From Eleginops maclovinus (lineage: Eukaryota > Chordata > Actinopteri > Perciformes > Eleginopidae): a DNA stretch of 64,000 bases. Position numbers and translations under genes: made by a program. How positions within the stretch are numbered: the stretch's first letter is position 1; every line of letters begins with the position of its first letter. This document shows, in pieces, positions 1 to 19,755 of this stretch. The notes under the pieces are model-generated. The model was not told the DNA's origin and ran no database searches. It saw only the letters and a list, made by a program, of their open reading frames with translations. The stretch is taken from NCBI RefSeq assembly GCF_036324505.1, contig NC_086351.1:10757983-10821982 (forward strand), read 5' to 3'.

Positions 1-1469
1 TAACCAGGCACTTCAGATAAAAGGCAAGACCCACTAAATCAATTTGAAGTGAGGGACATGTGAACGCTGTTGCTTCCCTCACATCCTGTCCATTCACTTG
101 CTTTATCCATCATTGTTTCATCTCTCCACTCATCTTCTCATATTGCACTTATCTCTGTTCCTATCATCCACATTCTCAATCATTCATTTGTTAAAACAAA
201 GCTTGTTTACCACCCGTGTTTGTTTCAGATTAAACCTCATGCATTCATCAACTTCTCTTACGATGTCACCCAGAAATGTCCACATTATACACTGTGGGTG
301 GAATGTTATATCTGCTACCGTAGATTCTGATGGATTAAATAAAATATTGAAACATTTAATTAATTTGATTGGCACAACATCAACAATGGAATTGATCCCT
401 ATCCTGTATGTTACTGCAAGAATGGGATGCCAACTTGTCTGTGTTTCCTGATATAATATTATACAAATCTTAGAATACAAAAAGGGATCTGCCTGTTTAG
501 TACTTAAATAGTCCAACAGAATGTATGAGCCTACAGTGAGAAATCAAGCAGATAAAACCACTTTCCAAACCTTTTCCACAAGCCCCAAAAAGCTGGCTCT
601 CTTTTTTTTTTACAGAACTAATTGTTTAAAAAAACACAGCTAAAGTTCTCTAAAGTCAGCAAGCGATGCTGTTGTAGAGATAATAATGTTGTGAGAAGCC
701 AGAGAAAAACAAGGTGGAAATAAAAATGTATAGCTCAATTAAACATGATGGAAACTGCTTGGTGAAATGCTGTGTCAGATATCTCTTTAAAGTCTTCAAA
801 GACCCCATCTTTGCAACATATTGATGATACTATAATACAATACATGATACATAACACTACCGCAGTAGCTGTAGCATAAGATACGCTCAATTGGAAATAC
901 AGGCATCACCACGTTTTTTAAATTTCAGCTCAGGAAACAAAATTTCTTGGTTTGGTGTTTTCACATTTAGCAGCTGTTTGTATTTCATATGTGAGCCCAC
1001 TAGATGCAGACAGAAAACCTGCTGTATTTCTTCCAAGTAATACTGATGTGCTCTTAGTTTTGTATGGCGTAATCTTACGTCTGCTGGGCAACCTTATATC
1101 TAGAGAAGAGCACATTTGGAGGCTTTTTTCTCTGTACTGCTTGTGATTTTCACCTCTCGGCCTGTGGGGCCCTGTCAGAGAAGGAGACATAGACAAAGAG
1201 AGGAAATTACAGTCATGTATAACATAAAGTCCTATATTGAGGGAGGAGCAAATGCTTCAGCATGGTATTTTTTCTATTCTAACTTACTTGTTTCTTGCTT
1301 GATTTCTGTAGTATGTCAAGTGCCAATGCGAGGAAAGACTAAAGCAAACATAGAAAGAAAGTGTTTAGCATTTTAGAAGAATCCACATGATAACATAACA
1401 GCTCATGAGCTAAGTCTAATGAGGTATGGAGACATTGTTTTGTTAGTCATTGGTTATATTCTGGCTCAC
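1..1469. other. RAB13 downstream intron, no exon recognised
   Basis: This AT-rich stretch follows the last visible RAB13 exon on the minus strand, which ends in a good donor (GTGAGC). I searched by eye on the minus strand for the expected Rab C-terminal exons (an 'ARDIL'-like helix, a basic tail and a CAAX-type cysteine) and found none. They are therefore inferred to lie left of the window. The open frames here are short and unlike any family I know. Confidence 0.5.
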
Positions 1470-1535
1470 CTCGTCCACATTGATGCTGGACTTTGCACTT
1501 GTTTCGAAGAACCTGATGCCATGATCTTTTGCCAA
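1470..1535 (-). CDS. rab13: RAB13 coding exon 6
   Basis: Twenty-two codons, starting LAKDHG and ending NINVDE-like (SINVDE), contain the G5 motif ETSAK. The acceptor is TTGGCAG and the donor GTGAGC, so further coding exons are expected to the left. Confidence 0.92.
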
Positions 1536-3791
1536 CTGCCAACAATAGATAATATAACAGTACGTCAGAATATGGCAAACAATCACCTCCTGCTTCTTAT
1601 GTAAAGTAAATGCGAAATCTGATACACTCAATATCGTTCTCAAACAATAACTGCCTCATGTGTAAGAAAAAAGATACAAAGAGGCAACGAGTCGCTCTCA
1701 TACAATCACTAAACTTCAGTGTAACAGGAATGAAAATACGACAACACATACAGTACATAGGGAATAGTCAAGTTTATGTTTGGTCATCTCACCTTTTCTC
1801 CCGTCTCCCTGGAAACTTTCCGCTTTGCTTCAATGTCGCACTTATTGCCTAGTAACATTTGACTGACCCCAGCTGATGCATTCTGGGAAAGAGGGAATGC
1901 AGTTAATTGATTATGTTCAGTTCTTGTCTACAACTAAATTTATGAGCAGAGTGTACACTCAAGAAGAGATCAAAGTGTAGGGGAAAACACATCTTTGCGT
2001 CAAGTCTGCACTAAACAACCAGAATAATCTGCTCTTACAGCTCTGAAGCCCTTCCTGTTAAAGGGTTTAGCTTGCCTGGTCAAATGCAAACTAACCCTCT
2101 TCAGATCCTGCCCTCTTTTGCACATACTGTCCCTAAATGGCACATAGTAAAACTTTTTTTGCATACCGTTAGGTTTTTAAAATAAAATAAAAAGCCATTT
2201 AATTAAACGAAGAGTCACACACACTGATAAATTAAACATATTTGGGTTTTGGATTACTTTAAAAAAAACATCTGACATTGTTTAACCAAATTCATAAGTA
2301 AGTCGAGAATTATTGTTAGTAATTGCAGCTTTAATATATGAAGTAAGGGACAACCAGGGGTAAAAGCAATATATGCTTTAGGTATGATTTAGGTTAACTG
2401 ACCATTTAAATTCCCCTGTTGTGCAAGTTCCCTGCTTTGTTGTTGTTGTTGTAGTAAGTTAAGACTCATACTCATGACTAATATCCGCACTACTGACCAA
2501 ACATAGTTTTCTAAAAAACTATTTCCTGATAACTTTCCCCAACAGTTTGGAAAGAGTCTCACTTCTTTAATGCTCTTCATCCAGTTCTGGATGTTTTCAA
2601 AGGACTTCTCGTCTGTGATGTCGTACACCAGGACGATGCCCTGAGAGAGAGGATTTAAAGGAGTCAGTTAAAGTTACAGAGCGAATACAAAGCGATGGTG
2701 ATGTCAGCCATGAATATCCAGTTTGCTTGTTCTGCTGGCATCCTGTGCTCACCATGGCTCCTCTGTAGTAGGCTGTGGTAATGGTCTTGAATCTCTCCTG
2801 CCCTGCTGTGTCCCTGCACAGAGCACACACAGGCAGAGTAAGAAAAATGTGCCGGATGCATGACATTGTGCTGAAAACGTTAAGTAAAAAGAAAGTTGCA
2901 GAACAATGCATTCAAACAAATGTTTTACTCTGCTATCACAATAGTAATATTTATAGGTTATGGCTCAAATCAGCCTTAATAATTTGGAAGGGAATATTAT
3001 GGGAACATCCATATTCCATACCCCTCACCCCAAGACAGTTTTGAGCTATCTATTCAGCATGGACAACAGGATTTTATCTGATGCTTATCAGGTGATTAAC
3101 TCTGAGTATGTGCTAATCATTTCTGGATGGAGGTACAGGGTCCATTTGTTGAAGCAGAATTCCTCCCTATGTCAGTAACACTAATCAATGGGTTACTCCT
3201 GAGGACGGACAGAAGCATAAAGAGTCAATTAGCCAAATAAAGATTTTATTTTTTAAACATTTAATGTGATTTTTGTTTGCTTATTTATAATTTTCATCTC
3301 TATGTTTTTGAGATGTATGCCTTTAATAATTTCTCCTCCTCTTCTTGTAGTGAATGGCTTGTGATGATTTGTTGATTGTGTTTATCTCTCCCTGATTGCA
3401 CATGTGTTCTTATATAATGTGTTTTATTGTGATATGTGGTCTTAATTCAGCAATTTCCATTTCTCTAAGACAATTCCATCCCAAAGGCTTCAATAAAGTA
3501 ACTTTAACTCCAATGTTTCAGTTGAAACTTGCTTTGCATAACATAAAGGGACTCTCTCTGTTGGGCTGTGTGACGGACATATGGACATAACCCAGTCATG
3601 AAGTCCAGATCATGAAGTAGATCTGGACAGTAGGGAGGTTTCTCTTTCCTCTCAGAAAAAAACTAAGCATTTTACACAAGCAACCACATATCATCTCTTA
3701 CCAGACTTGTAGTTTCACTTTCTTTCCTTCCACTTCAATGGTTTTCACTTTAAAGTCGATGCCTAGGAAGATTAGAGAGACAATTAGTTAA

Positions 3792-3880
<89 letters not shown>

Positions 3881-4010
3881 TACTTATGCATTGGTGGAGA
3901 ATAATCACATTTTGACCACCATTTACAAACATTTTTTATAGAAAAGGCAGCTCTGAATCACACACTGAGTTTAGCTTAGGTATTATTTTCTGCTGCATGG
4001 ACAAGCTGTC

Positions 4011-4081
<71 letters not shown>

Positions 4082-4668
4082 GGCAGAGGAGGGAGGGTGT
4101 CCTGTGAGAGAAAAAGAAATGCATGCCAGAAAGCCAACCATTCTTCTGGGAACGTCGAGATGGTATAAGAGATAGGAATGAGGGTGGGTCGACCATTTGA
4201 GAGCCAAGACAGAGGAATGAGATTTGAGGGAGAGATGGGGGAGAGGGTCAGGGAAGAGTCAGCACACACGGTAAGCCAGAGCAAAAACATTCAACAAGAC
4301 ACAAAAGACCAAAAAAAGATGAGACAGACTGGAAAAAGAAAGAGAAATGAGAGAGCATGGACTTGTTGAGACATGAAAGCAGTCTGGGAAACCAGTCGGT
4401 ACAGCATGACATAGAGGAATAATTAAATGCCAGCATTCAGCAAATATTTGTCTTACTCATGTCCTAAGTTTCAGACAGGCCAATCATGAACTGGTGCAGA
4501 AATGTGTTTGATTACATGGTAAACATTAAACAGTGACAACGTACCAATGGTGGAAATGTAAGTGGAATTGAAATTGTCCTCAGCAAAACGGATGATCAGA
4601 CATGTTTTTCCCACTCCGCTGTCCCCAATGAGTAACAATTTGTAAAGCAAATCATACTTTTTCGCCAT
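1470..4668 (-). CDS. rab13: RAB13 small GTPase, six exons, C terminus off-window
   Basis: This is a Rab8/10/13-subfamily small GTPase that cycles between GDP and GTP on membranes. In vertebrates Rab13 acts in trans-Golgi and recycling traffic and in tight-junction assembly. Joined exons give residues 1-160 with every G motif: P-loop GDSGVGKT (15-22), switch I ending TYISTIG, WDTAGQE (62-68), GNKCD (120-124) and ETSAK (149-153). The stretches [27 protein letters not shown] and [17 protein letters not shown] fit Rab13 better than Rab8 or Rab10. All intron borders are GT/AG and the phases agree. The chosen start is the ATG in a CCATGG context at 4668; an ATG 27 nt upstream lies in what looks like 5' UTR after a TTTCAG acceptor. 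About 43 residues (hypervariable tail and prenylation motif) are missing because the window ends. The neighbour RPS27 is head to head, as in human. Confidence 0.93.
1793..1882 (-). CDS. rab13: RAB13 coding exon 5
   Basis: Exactly 30 codons, starting NASAG and ending ETGEK, include the guanine-specificity motif GNKCD. The acceptor is TTTCCCAG and the donor GTGAGA. This exon is only partly open to the eye because flanking frames mask it. Confidence 0.92.
2563..2640 (-). CDS. rab13: RAB13 coding exon 4
   Basis: It encodes 26 residues, [14 protein letters not shown] through WMKSIKE, in phase 0. The acceptor is CTCAG and the donor GTGAGA. Confidence 0.93.
2753..2813 (-). CDS. rab13: RAB13 coding exon 3
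   Basis: It encodes [20 protein letters not shown] (switch II; Gln67 is the usual catalytic glutamine). The acceptor is TGCAG and the donor GTGAGC. Confidence 0.93.
3702..3762 (-). CDS. rab13: RAB13 coding exon 2
   Basis: It encodes GIDFK through LQVW (residues 42-62). The acceptor is TTCCTAG and the donor TG|GTAAGAG. A long TG tract followed by T residues lies about 30 nt upstream of the acceptor. Confidence 0.92.
3795..3877. repeat. (AC)n microsatellite, RAB13 intron 1
   Basis: An uninterrupted CA tract of about 41 units. In RAB13 sense it is TG followed by T residues, ahead of the exon 2 acceptor. Confidence 0.98.
4011..4081. repeat. (AGAC)n tetranucleotide microsatellite
   Basis: About 17.5 perfect units in RAB13 intron 1. 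It yields artefactual frames of repeated Leu-Ser-Val-Cys on the minus strand. Confidence 0.98.
4545..4668 (-). CDS. rab13: RAB13 coding exon 1
   Basis: It encodes residues 1-41 plus the first base of Gly42: the start [12 protein letters not shown], the P-loop GDSGVGKT and switch I. The donor is G|GTACGT. Confidence 0.93.
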
Positions 4669-5226
4669 GGCTGGATTTGTTTCCTCAAAGTTCAAGCTGA
4701 AAGGGGAAAAGCTGTAGTTGTCCCTTTGTTAAAGCACTTTCATCGACTGACGTCTTCAGAACTATGGTTGCAAATGTGATTAAAATGAAGTACGCTTTTT
4801 AAAACTCCATGTAACGTGTAGATCCTTTTTCTTTTTTTCTCCTCCCAGACTTGTCACCGGTAAATTCCGATCCCCCTCAGTGCCTCTGTGTTGTGTTTGG
4901 ACTGCATCAACTACATAAACTCCATCAAAAGTTTTACTGTCTACTGCCGATCAGTCTTCAACAGCAGATCTGTTCATTATTCAATTTGCTGTCATCCAAA
5001 AAGTCAATATCACTCCGTTTACACGCGTACGGGTATGGCTACGTGTTTTTTCTGCCTTCCAAAAAAACTCAGATCCGCTGAAACGTTACGTAGTGTGGGA
5101 GTACTTCATGGGAGGGACGGTTCAGACATGCCGGTACCTGGTAGGACCACAAGATGGTGCTATTCAACCAGAAAACAAAGTCACAAACAGAGGTCGCCAT
5201 TTCCCACCATAAAGGTCATAAATCAT
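4669..5226. other. RAB13 5' UTR and upstream region
   Basis: This lies between the RAB13 start codon and the hAT element. A pyrimidine-rich AG about 28 nt before the ATG suggests a 5' UTR splice, so a non-coding first exon may sit here. I could not fix a promoter. The open frames have no recognisable content. Confidence 0.4.
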
Positions 5227-6397
5227 CAGTGTTGTGCCAGTTCACAGCTTTTCTGAACTAGTTCAAGTTCAGTTCATACATGCTCAAAGTGAACAGTTCA
5301 CGTTCAAAGTTCACAATTTTAATTCTGAACTAGTTCAAAGTTCAGTTCATTTCACTTTTTTCGTGAGATATTCAAATAAATACTTTTTTTCACACTACGA
5401 GCTAGAAATCACTATACGTTCTTTGAAACTGTTCATTGTAGACATTTGCTCATAACACTGCTATTGTGGGTTTCTTAACAGGTGCTGAAACTTGTAGCAA
5501 TACAGACAAGATAGACCAGTTCTATACTTAGTGCAATGAAATCAACTAGCATTCAATTAAATAAAGAATATATAATATGAAATATGAATATATTATTTGA
5601 TATATATCATATTATATATACCTATGTGTGTGTATGAAATGAGCAAAACTCTTGAATTGCATTCACACTGGATGGATGTTTTAATTCAATGTGCCGTTTC
5701 AAATTCGAGAAGGACGTTGTCGATGTCCTAACTTGTTTTGGCTGCGCAGGTGGACACATCTTACACAGGAAGGAAAGATGTTTGCCGTCGGGGTCTTGGT
5801 TTGCAAGAGTGTAAAATTGTTTTAAATGTTCGTGAGGAGAATCGGAGTCCGTCTCCGTGCCATCACTTCCACTAGCCATCTTGTTTTTTGTTTTTTTTAA
5901 CCGCAGCGCTTTCTCTCACTCTCGTCATTGGTCTCTGTATCTCTCTCTCTCGAGCCCCCAGCCCTCCGCGCTCTCGGCGTTGCTATGCCTAAGCCGCTCT
6001 GCTGCAATTCATCATGGGTAACGTCGTGCGGAAGCCAGTACGTTTCAACTATTCAACTCAACTATTCTCAGCCGGACACTACGTTGCCCGCAATGCATTG
6101 CGCATACAGTGCCAAAACTATTTCTGCGTTGATACATGATTTAAGCGGCACCTACAGGAGGGAGGAACTTTCTCTCTCGTTGCGTTTCAAAAGAGAAAAC
6201 AGATGTCACTCAGTTTTCAATGGAAAACAAATGCCAACGTTCATTTACAGTGATGTCTGCCGTTCATGACACATAATGTGAACTAATTCACGTTCAAGTT
6301 CTTTATTGAAAAATGTGTTGCGTTCAGTTCAACGTTCACGAAAAAATGAGCGTGTTCAATGAACGCGTTCTTTTGAACTCGTTCACGCACAACACTG
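5227..6397 (-). mobile_element. hAT-type DNA transposon, internally deleted
   Basis: The ends are inverted: the left begins CAGTGTTGTGC and the right ends GCACAACACTG. The element is flanked by a perfect 8-bp duplication, TAAATCAT, at 5219-5226 and 6398-6405; 8-bp duplications are the hallmark of the hAT superfamily. Both ends are packed with GTTCA/TGAAC pentamers in both orientations, which look like subterminal transposase-binding repeats. At 1171 bp it is too short for a full transposase and retains only an N-terminal zinc-finger frame on the minus strand, so it is non-autonomous. It lies between RAB13 and RPS27. Confidence 0.9.
5622..5879 (-). pseudogene. Remnant hAT transposase N terminus, BED zinc finger
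   Basis: An 85-codon frame starts MASGSDGTETDSD, has an acidic leader and then a BED-type finger: a CKMC pair near residues 39-42, then a distal HIELKH histidine pair near 64-69. BED fingers stand at the DNA-binding N terminus of hAT transposases and ZBED proteins. The RNase H-like catalytic domain and dimerisation region are absent, so this is a deletion remnant. I infer no host function. A domesticated ZBED gene is unlikely because the frame sits inside intact terminal repeats. Confidence 0.75.
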
Positions 6398-6437
6398 TAA
6401 ATCATTATTGTTTAAAATAAATGTACATTTTCTCAAT

Positions 6438-6640
6438 CAAACTGGGGGACAAAGTACTCAGACATTACTAATGTAATACCAGAAATACCACAGTGAATAA
6501 ATGTATCTGTTACAAGTAAAAGTCATAAATATTACTGAAGTAAAAATACAAGTATTAGCATCAACATGTTCTGTTAGGGAAAAATAGGTAAAAGTACTCA
6601 TTCTGCAAAACAGCTCATTTCAGAATATTATATATAATAT
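6438..6640. repeat. Degenerate fish interspersed repeat (AAGTAAAAGTACTC type)
   Basis: The stretch contains repeated AGTAAAAGT-like words (ACAAGTAAAAGTCA, GGTAAAAGTACTCATT) and ends TTTCAGAATATTATATA. From memory this matches a very common teleost interspersed repeat. The class is not certain. Confidence 0.6.
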
Positions 6641-6645
6641 TCTAG

Positions 6646-6777
6646 GTGTGGATTGGGAACCGGAAGGTCACCTACACTGCTCTCCAGGCGCCGTACATAT
6701 GGCAGCCCACTGCTCCTAACACTAGTATGGGTCAAATGCAGAATGTATATTTCCCCTCTGTGGGACAACTAAGGGAT
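6646..6777 (+). repeat. Partial SINE-like element with fish-type 3' tail
   Basis: The segment reads GGATTGGGAACCGGAAGG, then CCCACTGCTCCTAACACTAG and ATGGGTCAAATGCAGAA, and ends in a TTTCCCC...TGTGGGAC block. This resembles the 3' part of a widespread percomorph SINE. It leads directly into a TTC microsatellite, the usual short tail. The tRNA-like head is lost. Confidence 0.65.
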
Positions 6778-6780
6778 TCT

Positions 6781-6811
<31 letters not shown>

Positions 6812-6812
6812 A
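6778..6812. repeat. (TTC)n short tandem repeat
   Basis: TTC units with one TCC interruption directly follow the SINE-like tail. Confidence 0.9.
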
Positions 6813-7560
6813 GGCGATAACTTCAAGGTGTTTAAATAACTACAAAGCAACTGAATAAAAATAACAACTACTAAGAGAATACATACACACAGAAATCCAC
6901 ATTAGAAAACACAAAAAATGACTTGCACGCTAAACAATAACAATTCAAAGTGTCTTGCTTAAAGGAGAGGCTGTTGGGCCTTATTTCTGTCAGTAAGACA
7001 ATCTGTCCAGGGAAACACTGTCTCATAATCCACCCATGGAGATATGTTATAACCAATAATATGAAAACAAGCTACAAGTATAAAACATCCACAAACGGCA
7101 TTCCTTAAGGATTAATGCCAAAAACTGTGGTCTCTCGTTTGGTTATCTGACACCTGCTTTGTTCTCCTCATGCTGTATAAGTGTAATGGGGAAAATAAGT
7201 AGTCAGGCAGACATAAGGCTACCCATTAAATTGACCTTAGGGCAAATATGATAATGCATGATATGCCTTGGGGGTCAAGTGTGGAGCTCATGGGTCAAAA
7301 TGTAGACTAATGGAATACAACTTATATTTGATTTTTTGATGTGGCTAAATCCTAATTTTTGGGAGTTGAAACAATGTTTAATGTATAATGTGGACGTATT
7401 CACATTTCAGACAAAAAAATTGGAATGCCACATAAAAAAATGTTAACGACTAATAATATAATTAAAAGCGTTTGGCTGTTTCGTGATAGAGATGTTTGCA
7501 AGTTTGCGTAGGTAAACGCTGATACGAGCTTTAAATAAATTGATGATTACAATTTTTTTT
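6813..7560. other. RAB13-RPS27 intergenic, no feature seen
   Basis: AT-rich unique-looking sequence upstream of RPS27. No exon, RNA or repeat was recognised. Confidence 0.4.
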
Positions 7561-7570
7561 AAAATAATAT

Positions 7571-7657
7571 CTATTCTTCTTTCCTTTCTTCCGCCGGGTC
7601 TTTGCCTTTCACTTCCGGTTTATCGACAGTGTGATTCTAGGAGCTCTCGACGCCGTC
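7571..7657 (+). promoter_or_regulatory. rps27: RPS27 TOP-type promoter and 5' UTR
   Basis: A pyrimidine run (TTCTTCTTTCCTTTCTTCC) about 80 nt before the start codon fits the TCT initiator/5'-TOP architecture of ribosomal protein genes, which gives mTOR-linked translational control. An ETS-like ACTTCCGGT follows. The exact transcription start cannot be fixed from sequence. Confidence 0.65.
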
Positions 7658-10762
<3,105 letters not shown>

Positions 10763-10970
10763 TTTGCCCGGACGTGGTTGGACACAGTTTAGAAGGAGAA
10801 TGAACAGCGCTTGATGGACATCAAGCAACACTGCCATGGAACTGATGCAGCAATGAGTAAATGGAGAGCGGGGGAACCGATCATGTAATTTAAGAAGTCT
10901 CTCTACTTGATATGCACAAAGGCATTGTTGAAACCTGACCAACATCACATCCAATAATTCCTCTTCTCTT

Positions 10971-10976
10971 AATAAA
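10971..10976 (+). terminator. rps27: RPS27 poly(A) signal AATAAA
   Basis: A canonical AATAAA lies 209 nt after the stop codon and is followed by a GTTGTTTTTTG-type U/G-rich stretch. It is the most likely end of the RPS27 mRNA. Confidence 0.75.
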
Positions 10977-13680
10977 CTTAGGTTGTTTTTTGGTAAAATA
11001 ATCTTGCATGTGTGTCATCTAGTTTGTTCTTTTTACCTGCTGAAGGTTCTTGGATGTCATTTATCAGCTCAGGACTCCTTAAAGGTGTGCTGCTAATGCT
11101 CAGGGCATTTGAAGACTGTTTTATCAATTTAAACAGATGGGTGGCTTCAACAGTTTCCTGTGGCGAGCAATTTGAATTTGTTGCATTATACCCTCAGTTA
11201 TTTAAGGATACACTTTTTACAGGGAGGTGAGGGTGTGGAATTAACCCCTACAGATAATGAAATCGCAGAAAACGTTTTTACTAGGTTAAAGCTGCACTCT
11301 GCATGATTAGAGGTGTGTCAGCAATGGTAATGCAGTCAGATACTACATGCACATACGCCAAGCAAGTCAACATTTTATTTAAAAGGTAGACCGCGTTATC
11401 AGTGCCTGCTGTAAAGCCAGAGGTGTTGGCTGAGAGCTTCAAATGAGGGTTTTTTTCAGGGAAAGATATCGCTGGCCCTGTTTCCTGATGCTTGTAAACC
11501 ACAAAGCCAGTGATGTGATACTAAATGCCATCGATATGAATGATTATGGTTGTGAATTTACATGTGCTTGCAAGCTTCCTGTGAAAATGAAAGTGTGGGA
11601 ATGATTCTTGTGAAGTTGCAAAACACACTAGCTCTGTTTGAGATGACTCAGCTAAAATAATTTGTGTCCCTATGCTTTAGTTGAGGCTGATGGGTCTTTT
11701 GCACAGTCTGTATACTAAATAAAGAAATGGATTAATTTAGCAGGAGGGAATTATAGCTTTCTTTTTTACTATGGTGACATTTTTGTCCTGTTGTATATCA
11801 GACACAACTTACAAATAAAATGATAAATTAATGATTCTGACGTGCCTTCTGGTTATTGAGTGACTTATACAGGATAAATAACGTCATTATTTTTCATCCA
11901 GATGCCTCGTAAGTTAAATCAGAAGTTTAGTGTAACAATTTCATTGACGTTTAATGTCAAACATGTTTACACAGCCTAATATGTGCTGTAAAATGGAGTT
12001 ATCTCCCAAATAAAAACGTCTTGTAGTAGTATTTAGTTCAAAACAGCTTTTATTTTTTTACATTTTTGAAATCTGAATGCAGACCCTTTAGATGAGAAAC
12101 TAAAAGTGTGATTGTTAAAGACCCGTAGGAAACACTCTGTACTGTTAGCTTCATGAGCTAACTTGTGTTATGGGTAAATGAAGATAAATTCAAAAGCTCA
12201 ACTTAACACAAGTTAAAGTAAAAGGCTGTTTAACAACGTGTGTCTGTGTACAGCACACCTTGAGGGATGGGAGCATTCCCTGGGATCCATCACAGTGAGC
12301 ACAGCCTGTCAGAGAGCAGTGAATTGCCAGCAGGTAGGTCAGCGTCTCTGTGACACCTGGATTACTGCGACAGGGAGTGGACTGACCCAACAAACATCCT
12401 CAGAAAAATACTGTAAATCAGAGGCTCAGTGCAGAGCAGAGTGTCTCCTGACACTGGACAGAAACTCAACATCTGTACATACCTGGTGGGAATGGCAGAG
12501 AGAAGAGTTAGGAGAATGAAACTACATAGACATGAAAATATAAAGGACGGTGTGTGTGTGATACTTTCGGCACTGAGGGGCTGTACACTTATCTTGCAGG
12601 TAGGGGGAGCCACAGTGCCACGTCTCAGCATGCACACACATTAAGACTAAATTTACATAAAGGTGAACAAACTTGAGATCCGGTACTATAACAATAATAA
12701 TACTTTATACATATACACAGATGTATAAAGGACTTTTCCTTAAACAATGTTTACAAAATGTTTATCATACAAAAAATACTGTACATACAAGAAAACCCAG
12801 GGGCAACAATAATAAATACATAAACGAAAATACACTAGAAGCAGATCAAAAATTAATTTAGAAGTGTGCACGCAAAAACTCCTTAGTCAATGATTCATTC
12901 TTCCAAGGGGCCCCTCTTTTAACCCAGAGATACAAGACGTAGTTCAATTGATACAAAATCTACACAAGCCACAAAAATTCATCGCATTTTTAAGTTCATC
13001 CATACATCTATATATATCCCACTTCTGTGGGCACTTGCTGTTTTTCCTCTAACCTGCATGAACCCATCACTGACCCAAGATGCTCTAGAGCTGCCTTGAG
13101 ACACCTGAGTAAACACTTGTCTTCTCTGAGTTTTTGTTTGCTCTATGCGATCCTGTTTGTGTGGTACTGAAGCAAAGTGCATTTCCCTGAAAGACTGGAT
13201 ACTGAAAGGCAGGGATAACAGAAAGCCAGTCTGGTCCTCTGGCACTGCTAAAGCTCTTTGTCCATCAGTCATGGGACCAAAAGATAGATGTCAAAATCTG
13301 AAATCTTGTGTGCCTTATTTCTGGTTGGAGTGGGAGGGAGAGAGCAGAATGGGACAGGAAGATCAATAAAGAAGGCAGAAAAATCATTCTGAATCATTGA
13401 GGGATTCGTTTTTACAGTATTGATCTCAGCAGTTTGCATTCTTATCCCAGCAATGAATGTGGCAAAGCCAAAAATGGTAGGATAAAAAAGTAATATGAAA
13501 GAGGATTGGGGAGAATCAGCACCTGTGTGTACAGATTACAAGCGTGTACGGGAGAGAGCGTGAGGAAGTGTGGAAGTATTGTCCGAGGCTGTCACTGAAG
13601 AGCACAAATTGACAAAGAAAAAACAAGATGACTTGTCCTTCCAACTGTATATAGATGAAAGTGTTTAATACAAACCCTCG
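10977..13680. other. Intergenic, no gene seen
   Basis: The frames are short and non-conserved. Around 12695-12860 an ATAATAATACTTTATA start and a CCCAGGGGCAACAATAATAAA end resemble a decayed teleost interspersed repeat. Nothing else was recognised. Confidence 0.45.
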
Positions 13681-13686
13681 ACATGA

Positions 13687-13845
13687 GTTCTAACACTGTG
13701 AAGAAAGAGAGAATAAGAGAGAATGAAAGCGAGGCGACAGTGTCACTGCCTTGCACATCATGGCCTCCGTAAGCATGGTATATGCACATGTAAGTGGCCA
13801 AAATATATTCCTTAGGAAGACACAATCACACACACTCTCACACTC
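13687..13845. repeat. Dispersed duplicate, copy A
   Basis: From GTTCTAACACTGTGAAG to GGAAGACACAATCACAC this is closely similar, with small gaps, to 26929-27096 in the last intron of KCNN3. Both copies are in the same orientation, about 13.2 kb apart, and both lead into CA-rich sequence. Confidence 0.85.
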
Positions 13846-13852
13846 ACACACA

Positions 13853-19546
<5,694 letters not shown>

Positions 19547-19578
19547 TGTGTGTGTGTGTGTGTGCGCGTGTGTGTGTG

Positions 19579-19755
19579 GCCGTCGTATAGCTCAGTGGGT
19601 AGAGCAGGCGGCCATATACTGGGGTTTGATCCCCATGCGGTGGATCCGGCCTGAGTCCCTTTGCCGTGCGTCTCCCCGGTTCTGAACTGCACTGTATTAA
19701 AAGGCACTGGTTGCCTGGTTGTCTTAAAAATAACACAAATTAACAAAAAACAAAA
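19579..19755 (+). mobile_element. tRNA-derived SINE inserted in a (GT)n tract
   Basis: The head carries a pol III A box, TAGCTCAGTGGGTAGAGC. Its expected B-box region is shortened to ATCCGGCC. The tail reads TTAAAAGGCACTGGTTGCC and ends in A-rich sequence. It shares head and tail with 62397-62587. GT repeats stand on both sides, so its target duplication is probably GT microsatellite. Not a functional tRNA, because no cloverleaf closes. Confidence 0.85.

Noticed and set aside
4009..4290. Leu-Ser-Val-Cys repeat frames
   Set aside because: Produced by the AGAC tetranucleotide repeat inside a RAB13 intron.
5928..6269. Plus-strand frame in the hAT element
   Set aside because: No similarity to transposase; it lies in the element's promoter-side non-coding part, opposite to the BED frame.
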